Shown one piece after another: positions 1-7,126 of a DNA stretch of 27,799 bases. The notes under the pieces were generated by a model. The model had not been told where the DNA came from and did no database searches. It was given only the letters and a program-made list of their open reading frames with translations. The first letter of the stretch is position 1, and each line of letters opens with the position of its first letter. The stretch lies in contig DGHL01000009.1 of assembly GCA_002392645.1 (NCBI GenBank), positions 1-27,799 of the forward strand. Reading direction: 5' to 3'. The translations under genes and the position numbers were made by a program. This DNA comes from Prevotellaceae bacterium UBA3849. Lineage in GTDB: Bacteria; Bacteroidota; Bacteroidia; Bacteroidales; Bacteroidaceae.

Positions 1-272
1 AAATATCTCTATCCTTTATCCCCAAAAAGGGGAAGGAAAATCTGTCTGTCATCAGAACGCCTATCCTCGTAGATTTAAAAAGAAATCGATGGTTTCATCT
101 TTTACCCAACCCTTCTACCGCTAGGCAGGAAGGGCTGCTTCTCGTACTACTACTAAACTGTCTATGTAAATCTTTTCAAAGAACTCTTTCTTCTGTCGCT
201 CCTACAACCCCGGCGTCTTACTCAAAACCTTGTGGTCAAGCTGCCGTGTTTTCGAAAGCGAGTGCAAAGGTA
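1..272 (-). other. Probable rRNA operon leader (5' external transcribed spacer), running off the left edge
   Basis: Read on the minus strand, a consensus promoter at 295-265 is followed by about 260 nt without an ORF. This stretch contains a boxA-like antitermination motif (TTCTTTGAA, about 182-174), then a purine-rich leader and short hairpins near 111-131 (CCCTTC/GAAGGG type) and 21-32 (CCCC/GGGG). Bacteroidota rRNA operons typically have this arrangement upstream of 16S: a strong TTTG/TAnnTTTG promoter and a TTCTTTGA-type boxA. The 16S gene itself would begin left of the window, so the assignment is inference. The alternative is the leader of another highly expressed gene. Confidence 0.55.
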
Positions 273-295
273 CACACTTTTTCAATTCCTACAAA
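265..295 (-). promoter_or_regulatory. Promoter of the leftward leader
   Basis: On the minus strand TTTG (295-292) is separated by 19 nt from TACCTTTG (272-265), a full match to the Bacteroidota housekeeping-sigma consensus. Transcription should start near 258 and proceed left. Confidence 0.7.
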
Positions 296-612
296 ATGTT
301 TTCCGCTTTTTTTTGATATTTATTGCTTAGAATTGACGTATATCAACGAAATAAGGCTGAAATTAGGCAAAAAGCATGCTAAAACATAAAAATCGAGGAA
401 AAGGGCAATTAAACGGTTTTACAGCTAAAAACATAACTTTTGAGGCAGAATCTGCTCAAAAAAGAGCAAAAAAGCGGCCGAAAGCATTAGAGAACATGCC
501 TATTATAATAATGTATAGACAAAAACGAGCAAACAATAACAAAAGAAAATAAAAAAAAGCGAGAAAAAATTTTGACGTTTCATAAAATCGTTGTAATTTT
601 GCGTTAGCATTA
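273..612. other. Divergent intergenic region
   Basis: AT-rich spacer between the leftward leader promoter and the rightward promoter at 571-601. I see no ORF, no long inverted repeat and no RNA gene in 296-570, only A-rich tracts that may act as upstream elements for either promoter. Confidence 0.5.
571..601 (+). promoter_or_regulatory. Promoter of the microprotein/murF-alr unit
   Basis: TTTG (571-574), a 19-nt spacer and TAATTTTG (594-601) match the Bacteroidota promoter consensus. The predicted start near 608 lies just left of the inverted-repeat element at 613-804, so that element would be transcribed as part of an approximately 260-nt 5' UTR. Confidence 0.75.
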
Positions 613-804
613 GGTGGGTTCTATTAATTCCCACCGTAATTTTAAACTTTAAACGTGGGTTGACGTTTTGTCATCTTTTCGTTTTCTTTCGGTGCATACT
701 ATCAGTTCTTTCGGTCACATAGCCCGCTATGCTCCCTCAACAACTGACACTCTGCCCTCGAAACAAATTCGAAAATATAACAAAGCGAATTAATAGAACC
801 CACC
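613..804. repeat. 192-bp inverted-repeat element, copy A (REP/BIME- or MITE-like)
   Basis: The left end is a 23-bp imperfect palindrome (GGTGGG-N11-CCCACC, 613-635). The right end (787-804) repeats its first 18 bp in inverse orientation. The interior folds back on itself: TTTTCG/CGAAAA and TTTCG/CGAAA arms, then 700-707 with 742-749, and a CATAGC/GCTATG apex (718-723/726-731). ATTA directly abuts both ends (609-612 and 805-808), consistent with a 4-bp target duplication. A second copy lies at 27536-27726 and solo ends at 9569-9591 and 11147-11169. No ORF is inside, so movement would need a transposase supplied in trans. Confidence 0.75.
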
Positions 805-871
805 ATTAAGGAAAACGGCAAAAGCATGCCGAAAAGATTTCATTATTGTAAAAACAATACGTCAAAAAGCT

Positions 872-1015
872 ATGAAGGAGAAAACCAGAAAAGGACTGTT
901 AGGAATTCTTGTCACCGCAGGACTGACACTGCTCTGCGGGTTGGCATACGCACTTAACGAGAAGATAGACAAGATGGCCGATCTTGGTGACATAAACTAC
1001 GACGAAGAAGAATGA
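872..1015 (+). CDS. 47-residue single-pass membrane microprotein
   Basis: I do not recognise this gene. It is a short ORF starting at ATG 872, with a basic N-terminus (KEKTRK), one hydrophobic helix at about residues 8-28 (with a Cys at 22) and an acidic C-terminal tail ending DEEE. Its TGA overlaps the ATG of murF-alr (ATGA at 1012-1015), the hallmark of translational coupling, and it is the first ORF after the promoter at 571-601 and the 192-bp element. The layout suggests a small inner-membrane protein, cytoplasmic side basic, made together with the peptidoglycan precursor enzyme. It could instead be only a coupling leader for murF-alr translation. There is no sequence evidence for a specific function. 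Confidence 0.6.
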   Translation: MKEKTRKGLLGILVTAGLTLLCGLAYALNEKIDKMADLGDINYDEEE

Positions 1016-3459
1016 AATATACAACCAGTCAGATAGCAACCCTTATAGGTGCACGCAGATATGGAGAGAGAGACTACAATGTAGCATTCCTACTTACCGA
1101 TAGCCGCTCGCTATCATTTGCAGAGGAAACAATGTTCTTCGCACTACGTTCAAAACGTAACGATGGACACAGGTATATACAAGAACTTTATAAAAGAGGC
1201 GTACGCAATTTCGTAGTTGACACGACACCCAGCGATTCCAGCTATGAAGATGCGAACTTCCTTGTCGTACCAGATACGCTCGCTGCACTTCAAAGGCTAG
1301 CGGAACGTCACCGTGACGAATTTCAAATCCCTGTGATTGGCATAACCGGAAGCAACGGCAAGACCGTCGTCAAAGAATGGCTGTACCAATTGCTTGCGCC
1401 ATCCATGAACGTAACGCGCTCACCGCGCTCATACAATTCGCAGATAGGAGTTCCCCTTTCTGTATGGAATCTGCGTGAAGATACAGAAGTAGGTATCTTC
1501 GAGGCAGGCATCAGCCAACCCGACGAGATGCGTCAACTTGCAGACATCATACAGCCTACTATTGGTGTATTCACCACACTCGGTGAAGCCCACCAAGAGA
1601 ACTTCCATTCACTGGAAGACAAATGTCGCGAAAAATTCCAGTTATTCAAAGACTGCAAGACACTAATCTATCCTATCGACAACGATGTTGTGTTTCGCAT
1701 AATGCGCCAATGCGGCTTCAAAGGCGAAATGCTCGGCTGGTCTGCAAGCGACCCATCCGCAGCATTCTACGTCACTTCTACAGACAAGAAGGACGACCAC
1801 ACCACTATACATTATATATATAAGGGGACAGAGAGCGAATACACCATAAACTATATCAGTGCGGCATCGGTAGAGAATTCCATCACCTGTGCCGTAACCG
1901 CCTTGCACATCGGTCTGTCACCAGCGCAACTGGCCGAGCGTATGCAAAACCTCGAGCCTGTCGCAATGCGATTAGAGGTAAAAGTAGGAAAGGATGACTG
2001 CATACTTATAAACGACTCCTACAATTCCGACCTTGCGTCACTTGACATAGCACTTGATTTCATGCATCGTCGTCCCGACCACAAGGAGCGCAAGCACACA
2101 CTGATACTCAGTGACATCGACCAAAGCGGGCTTCCTACAAATGAACTATGTCGCCGTGTAGCAGACATGGCAAGAAGCCGCGGCATAAGCAAATTAATAA
2201 CCATCGGCACGCAACTCAACTCAATAGCCGACTGTCACTTTGCCACGACCGACGAATTCATTGCCAGCAATGAATTCGCCAACCTACGCAATGAAGTCAT
2301 ACTCATCAAGGGAGCACGTCGTTTCAGTTTCGACAAAATCACCGAGCTATTGGTAGAAAAGGTACACGAGACCACCCTCGAGGTCAACCTCTCGGCAGTA
2401 GTGGCAAACCTCAACTGGTATCGTTCACAGATGAAACCCAGCACCAAGCTTGTCTGCATGATCAAGGCAGACGGTTACGGTGCAGGAGCCATCGAGATTG
2501 CAAAGACATTGCAAGACCATCGTGTGGACTACCTCGCCGTTGCCGTTGCAGACGAAGGTGTGGCCCTACGTCAGGCAGGCATCACAGCCAACATTATGAT
2601 AATGAATCCTGAGATGACCGCCTTCAAGACGATGTTCGACTACGACCTTGAACCAGAGGTCTATTCCTTCCGCCTGCTTGACGCACTCCGCCATGCAGCC
2701 CGCAAGGAAGGTATTACCGACTGGCCGGTGCATATAAAACTCGACACAGGCATGCATCGTCTGGGCTTCCACCCTATCGACGACATGCCAAAGCTTATCG
2801 ACTACCTGAAGAATCAGAATGCGCTGACACCTCGTTCTGTATTCTCACACTTCGTAGGCAGCGACGGTGATGAATTCGATGAGTTCTCCAAAGAACAGTT
2901 TGAGCTTTACACACAGGGCGCCGACGCACTGCAGTCTGCATTCCAGCACCACATAATACGCCACATGTGCAACTCTGCCGGCATAGAGCATTTCCCCGAA
3001 AGACAGATGGACATGTGCCGTCTGGGATTAGGGCTCTACGGCATCAACCCACGCAACAATAAGATAATAAACAACGTTTCTACGCTCAAGACCACCATCT
3101 TGCAGTTACGTAACGTGAAGGCAGGCGATTCCATCGGCTATTCACGTCGCACCATACTCGACAAGGATTCTCTCATTGCCGCCATACCAATAGGTTATGC
3201 CGACGGACTGAACCGTCATCTGGGCAATCGTCACGGCTATTGCCTGGTCAATGGCAAGAAAGCAGAATATGTTGGAAACATCTGTATGGACGTCTGCATG
3301 ATAGATGTCACCGGTATCGACTGCCACGAAGGCGACAGCGTTGAGATATTTGGCGACAACCTCCCTGTCACGGTGCTTTCAGACATACTCGACACCATTC
3401 CCTACGAAGTGATGACAGGTATCAGCAATCGTGTAAAACGTGTGTACTACGAAGAATAG
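1012..3459 (+). CDS. murF-alr: Bifunctional UDP-MurNAc-tripeptide:D-Ala-D-Ala ligase / alanine racemase
   Basis: An 815-residue fusion typical of Bacteroidota. Residues 1 to about 455 are the MurF ligase, with ATP-binding loop GITGSNGKT at 110-118 and a Mur-family DSYNSD segment near 335-340. It joins D-Ala-D-Ala to UDP-MurNAc-tripeptide in the cytoplasm. Residues of about 456-815 are a fold-type III, PLP-dependent alanine racemase: MIKADGYGAG carries the PLP lysine (K485), and an IGYSRR segment and a GNICMDVCMID segment near the C-terminus match the catalytic tyrosine and substrate-pocket regions. Coupling the racemase supplies D-Ala close to the ligase pathway. The start overlaps the stop of the upstream microprotein, and a strong terminator follows at 3510-3554. 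The length is normal for the fusion and no key motif is missing. Confidence 0.95.
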   Translation: MKYTTSQIATLIGARRYGERDYNVAFLLTDSRSLSFAEETMFFALRSKRNDGHRYIQELYKRGVRNFVVDTTPSDSSYEDANFLVVPDTLAALQRLAERHRDEFQIPVIGITGSNGKTVVKEWLYQLLAPSMNVTRSPRSYNSQIGVPLSVWNLREDTEVGIFEAGISQPDEMRQLADIIQPTIGVFTTLGEAHQENFHSLEDKCREKFQLFKDCKTLIYPIDNDVVFRIMRQCGFKGEMLGWSASDPSAAFYVTSTDKKDDHTTIHYIYKGTESEYTINYISAASVENSITCAVTALHIGLSPAQLAERMQNLEPVAMRLEVKVGKDDCILINDSYNSDLASLDIALDFMHRRPDHKERKHTLILSDIDQSGLPTNELCRRVADMARSRGISKLITIGTQLNSIADCHFATTDEFIASNEFANLRNEVILIKGARRFSFDKITELLVEKVHETTLEVNLSAVVANLNWYRSQMKPSTKLVCMIKADGYGAGAIEIAKTLQDHRVDYLAVAVADEGVALRQAGITANIMIMNPEMTAFKTMFDYDLEPEVYSFRLLDALRHAARKEGITDWPVHIKLDTGMHRLGFHPIDDMPKLIDYLKNQNALTPRSVFSHFVGSDGDEFDEFSKEQFELYTQGADALQSAFQHHIIRHMCNSAGIEHFPERQMDMCRLGLGLYGINPRNNKIINNVSTLKTTILQLRNVKAGDSIGYSRRTILDKDSLIAAIPIGYADGLNRHLGNRHGYCLVNGKKAEYVGNICMDVCMIDVTGIDCHEGDSVEIFGDNLPVTVLSDILDTIPYEVMTGISNRVKRVYYEE

Positions 3460-3509
3460 GGCCTCACCATTCTATAAGAAAATTCTTAAATAGACACCTA
3501 TAACAAATC

Positions 3510-3554
3510 GAATCGACGAGTAAGGAAAGTTCCCTTGCTCGTCGATTCTTTTTT
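3510..3554 (+). terminator. Intrinsic terminator of murF-alr
   Basis: An 11-bp perfect stem (GAATCGACGAG 3510-3520 with CTCGTCGATTC 3538-3548), extended by AAGG/CCTT, is followed by six T (3549-3554). The T-tract overlaps the stop codon of the convergent outer-membrane protein gene at 3553-3555, so the two convergent units share this junction. On the minus strand the hairpin is not followed by a T-run. Confidence 0.9.
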
Positions 3555-6372
3555 ATTTCTTCGGCTTCTTCGCAAAACGATAGCTTACGGTCAGAAGAGC
3601 GTATCTGCGCAGAGTATTGCTCCAAGTCTCGGTGCGACCCTGAGCATTTATACTGTAGCGCAAGTTGGAAACCTGCCCCAACAGATCATAGCCGCGCAAC
3701 TTAATCACCCATGTTCCTGCCTTTATGGATTTCGTCAGCGACGCATCCCAGTACAGGCGGTTATCATTCATCTCCGGGTCATTGTAACCCCTATGGGAGT
3801 TCATTGACAGGTCTGTGTCAATGGTCAACTGCCACGGCAGCTTATACTGGGCATATAGTCCGTAGCTGAAATCCCACAAGTCCGTAGGCTGCTCTCCCAG
3901 CGTTATGTTACGGTGGATATTGCGATATGCCATCTCACCCTTAAACCTCACGGTAAGGTTATCCTTCTGGAAACGAACGCTTGGCTTATAGCTCAGCAGC
4001 ACGTTACCTACACGACTCAGTTCTCTATCCGTATCGTCTGTCACATTAGCCAAAGCAGTAGAGCGCGTATATGTCACACGCCACTCATTGCCAATGTTCC
4101 AGAATTTCCGTTTATCTACGGCACGATCCCATGCCACGAAGAGCGTAGTGTTCCAATTCCCACCGCTGATATTCTCCGGACGGTAGGTGCGCACGCCTGT
4201 CACTGGGTCATACGAATACCCTCGTGATATTGCATTATGTGTAGCCCTGCCACTCCACCCAAAGCGCAGAGTCTGGTCTATACTGTCGCGGCGCACCATG
4301 TAGTCCACGTCCCATGAGTGGCGGGTCTCCATGCTCAGGTCGGGGTTGCTTAGGTATATGTTCAGCGGGTCGCTGGTCTGCGGACGATCGAGCAGGTCGC
4401 CGGCTGAGGGAGTGTTTTGGTATGCTTGATAATTGACATACAGCCTTTTCTTGTCTCCTTTACTACTATAATACAAGTAGAGATAAGGCTGGAGCATGGA
4501 GTAGTTTCTTGTCAGCTGCTGCGTGGAGTATGCGTCTGCCGCCGGCACGCTGAGCCCCATGCGCTGACGCTCAAAATTCATACTGAAATCCGCAGACGCG
4601 CTGACATATCCCCCCTCTTTATAACTATGGTTATAGCTTATGCCTAAAGAAGTCACATGAGTAAGGCTGCGGTTGGTACTCTCATTACTGTTGTCATAGT
4701 CAGGGAGAAGCCCCGTGTCATCACGCACGAACTCGCTCCGCTCATTGCAACGACGAGCCGGCCTGATACTGTATCTTGGCATGATGCTCCAGTCCTTCAG
4801 GCTGTAGCGGTACAGCAGGCTTGCCGAATAGTTGTATGAGTACGACGGCGTTTTGGTGAGCCGGCTACGGTTGTCTGTAGTGTTCAGCCTGTGATACACA
4901 TAATGGTTATCGCTCTGTGTCTCGGCATTCATCTCCTTGCTGAAGTTGCCATTCAGACTGAACTGGAACGAGTCTCCCGTCTTCATCCTTTTAGACAGGC
5001 TGACGTTGCCGTAGCCGCTGAGATAGTCGGCGCGGTTGCACGAGGAGTATCGCGAACTGTTGATACTGTCGGTCATCATGGCGTCTGCCGTGGAGACATC
5101 CCACCCCTCGCTGTCGTAGCGGTGCTTGTCGTAGCTTAGGTTCAGGCGTGAATACACCGACACAGGACCGTTCAGCCTGAAGGTATTCCTCAAGCCCACA
5201 TTTACCGGTCTGCTGCGGTTGTGGCTCGCCGACATCCCATAGGTAGTGCTTCCGTCAGTCAGGTAGTTCTCGCTGCTTTGGCGTATATCACCCGTATCAT
5301 CCTTCCACACCACATTAACCTCAGTGGCATTATTCACCTTATTCTCCGCACCGAGATAGGTGAACATACCACCCACCTGACGGTAGTGGCGGTCGCCAGC
5401 CTGATGCGTGCGGTCATTGTATTTCTGGTTATTAGAGTCATAGTCGGCAGTCTGGTTTATGTTGTTTGCGCCTCCGAAGAGCACCGCCCTTGTATGGTCC
5501 GAGTAAGCCATACCAAAGCCCTTAAACTTATAGCGGTTGTCCGTGCCGTAGCCTGCCTCAAGGTTAGCGGAACCGCCCTTGTTGTATTCGCGCTTCAGCA
5601 CCACGTCCATGGTATATTCCTTCTTATCCTCATCGGTTATGCCGAGCATTTTGTTCTCCTCCGTCTGCTTGTTATACACCTCGATGCTCTTCACCGTGAA
5701 GTAAGGCAGGTTCTCAAGCATTATCTTATTCTTTCCCTTGAAGAAGTCCGCACCGTTGAGCGTCAGGTTATCAATCTTCTTTCCATTGACGAATATCTCA
5801 CCATTCTCATTCAGTTCCACGCCAGGCAACTGCTTTATCAGTCCGTCGAGCATGGAGCCCTCGGGCACGTTGAAGGCATCGGCATTGAACACCAGCGTGT
5901 CGCCCTTCCACACCATCTTTACCTTCGTGGCCCTTACCACCACCTCGTCAAGCGAACCGCCCTCGTGGTGACTGGAGTTCCTGAGTTTCCTCATATACAC
6001 CTTAGGTCCCTCTACTCTCTCCTGCCTGCGGCTTACCTTCTTCATCTCAAAGTCGGCAAAGGTCGTTTCGTAATCAGGATGTTCGAAGCGAAGTATATAG
6101 CGCATCGGTTCGCGCGACACCTTAAAATAATAGCGTGTGGTCTCTGCTCCCCTGCCTATACCCCATGTATAGCCACTGCTCTTATACACCCTTACGGTGT
6201 CAACCATCGTGGAATCAGGCTTCATCAGTGTCAGCAACACATCTGGCACGGAAGCCTTAGTAAAACTGTCTGCCACTGAGCCGTAAAGGTATATACTGTC
6301 TTTCTTCTCTTGCGCCAAGGCACCGAGAGTTGTCATTATTAATAATAAGGTTGATATTATCGTTTTGTTCAT
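3553..6372 (-). CDS. Outer-membrane beta-barrel protein, TonB-receptor-like (OMP_b-brl family)
   Basis: 939 residues with a signal peptide (about 1-20, ending ALAQ). Next come an N-terminal carboxypeptidase-regulatory-like beta domain (about 27-120) and a plug-like segment around 140-260 (LDEVVVRA, LPGVELNENGEIFVNGKKI, LTLNGADFF). A long barrel rich in alternating aromatic and polar strands follows, ending in a YRF-type C-terminal strand. This matches the Bacteroidota outer membrane beta-barrel protein family related to TonB-dependent receptors. The substrate is unknown, and no SusD-like partner is adjacent. It is the last gene of the blaI/blaR-like operon, 97 nt after the 214-residue exported protein. 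That context suggests expression controlled by the BlaI-type repressor, perhaps for envelope repair or uptake under stress. Its 3' end abuts the murF-alr terminator. Confidence 0.85.
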   Translation of the reverse strand: MNKTIISTLLLIMTTLGALAQEKKDSIYLYGSVADSFTKASVPDVLLTLMKPDSTMVDTVRVYKSSGYTWGIGRGAETTRYYFKVSREPMRYILRFEHPDYETTFADFEMKKVSRRQERVEGPKVYMRKLRNSSHHEGGSLDEVVVRATKVKMVWKGDTLVFNADAFNVPEGSMLDGLIKQLPGVELNENGEIFVNGKKIDNLTLNGADFFKGKNKIMLENLPYFTVKSIEVYNKQTEENKMLGITDEDKKEYTMDVVLKREYNKGGSANLEAGYGTDNRYKFKGFGMAYSDHTRAVLFGGANNINQTADYDSNNQKYNDRTHQAGDRHYRQVGGMFTYLGAENKVNNATEVNVVWKDDTGDIRQSSENYLTDGSTTYGMSASHNRSRPVNVGLRNTFRLNGPVSVYSRLNLSYDKHRYDSEGWDVSTADAMMTDSINSSRYSSCNRADYLSGYGNVSLSKRMKTGDSFQFSLNGNFSKEMNAETQSDNHYVYHRLNTTDNRSRLTKTPSYSYNYSASLLYRYSLKDWSIMPRYSIRPARRCNERSEFVRDDTGLLPDYDNSNESTNRSLTHVTSLGISYNHSYKEGGYVSASADFSMNFERQRMGLSVPAADAYSTQQLTRNYSMLQPYLYLYYSSKGDKKRLYVNYQAYQNTPSAGDLLDRPQTSDPLNIYLSNPDLSMETRHSWDVDYMVRRDSIDQTLRFGWSGRATHNAISRGYSYDPVTGVRTYRPENISGGNWNTTLFVAWDRAVDKRKFWNIGNEWRVTYTRSTALANVTDDTDRELSRVGNVLLSYKPSVRFQKDNLTVRFKGEMAYRNIHRNITLGEQPTDLWDFSYGLYAQYKLPWQLTIDTDLSMNSHRGYNDPEMNDNRLYWDASLTKSIKAGTWVIKLRGYDLLGQVSNLRYSINAQGRTETWSNTLRRYALLTVSYRFAKKPKK

Positions 6373-6404
6373 TACAATTATTCAAAGTAGATATTCTGAA
6401 AACG

Positions 6405-6434
6405 GATGGAGGAAACTTCCCAGTCGCCTCCACC
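6405..6434 (-). other. Intergenic hairpin inside the blaR operon
   Basis: On the minus strand GGTGGAGG (6434-6427) pairs with CCTCCATC (6412-6405) around a 14-nt loop, with one G-U pair. It sits between the 214-residue exported protein and the barrel protein and is followed by only a short GTTTTC. It may set relative expression as a processing site or weak attenuator. It is not a convincing terminator. Confidence 0.35.
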
Positions 6435-6469
6435 GAATTACTCTTTTATGAAAAAACATTAGGCATAGG

Positions 6470-7114
6470 CTACCTGATGATGCGCCCTTTCTTCCTCCAC
6501 TTTTGATTCTCCTTATTCTTCTTGCCCGGACGCAGGTCATCTATATCCATCGGCACTGTAATACACCCCGTGCCGTCCAGCCAGCGGCGCGACTCCGCAC
6601 TTGCCTCGTAAATCTGTATGCGCTTCACCGACGGCGGCAGCGGAGGATATACCATTACAAAGCGCAGGGTCTCGCCAGCCTGTCCATATACCCAGAAGCA
6701 CTGGTCCAAGGGAAAGTGCTCCACGCACTGAATCAAATAGCGGTCACCTGTGTCAGCGTCGATGATAGCAGAGCCAGTGGTAAAGCGGAAGAACAGCCAG
6801 TCCTGACTTTTCGGCACATGATAGTCCATACATACATACGTGGCATCCTCACAACGGTAAACAGTCGCCGGAAGAAAGTCACCACCGTTCTCTGCCTTAA
6901 TGTACCACACAGGTCCATCCGGCGCAGTCTGCACATGCGAGAAAGCTGCAAAGGAACGGTCATCATGCAAATCATAGTTAGGCCATGCCGGACGCTCCAA
7001 CACAGGCTGTTTATTCTCCGGGCGCTCATCATAAGTGATACGCGCGCCTTTCTTGGCATAGCAGTTGGCAGACATTGCCACTGCAGCTATTATTATCATT
7101 ATAATCCTGTTCAT
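6470..7114 (-). CDS. Exported 214-residue protein sharing a domain with the adjacent BlaR-like tail
   Basis: No family is recognised by name. A signal peptide (about 1-20, NCYAKK) is followed by a single compact domain (about 55-175) and a very basic C-terminal tail (GKKNKENQKWRKKGR). Residues 80-170 align by eye with residues 520-618 of the neighbouring BlaR-like protein: FLPATVYR with YYPVAMER; ATYVCMDYHVP with TRMYFFISVP; an AIIDADTGDRYLI block with AIYDVATADKYML; and FVMVYPPLPPSVKRIQIYE with FCLVFPPLRKNVDEVCFIHL. It starts 13 nt downstream of the blaR-like gene, so the two are co-transcribed. It may be a soluble periplasmic counterpart that competes for, or presents, the ligand of the BlaR-like sensor. 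That role is inference. Cys 95, 130 and 139 could form disulfides. Confidence 0.7.
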   Translation of the reverse strand: MNRIIMIIIAAVAMSANCYAKKGARITYDERPENKQPVLERPAWPNYDLHDDRSFAAFSHVQTAPDGPVWYIKAENGGDFLPATVYRCEDATYVCMDYHVPKSQDWLFFRFTTGSAIIDADTGDRYLIQCVEHFPLDQCFWVYGQAGETLRFVMVYPPLPPSVKRIQIYEASAESRRWLDGTGCITVPMDIDDLRPGKKNKENQKWRKKGRIIR

Positions 7115-7126
7115 ATCCTGTCTTGT

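Noticed and set aside
613..804. Element A as an intact insertion sequence
   Set aside because: It is 192 bp with no transposase frame, so at most a non-autonomous element.
5221..6279. Open frame of 352 codons on the plus strand
   Set aside because: It lies entirely antisense to the outer-membrane protein gene. Its composition is a shadow of the real frame (repetitive hydrophobic and His/Leu/Val-rich translation), and no promoter or conserved motif supports it.
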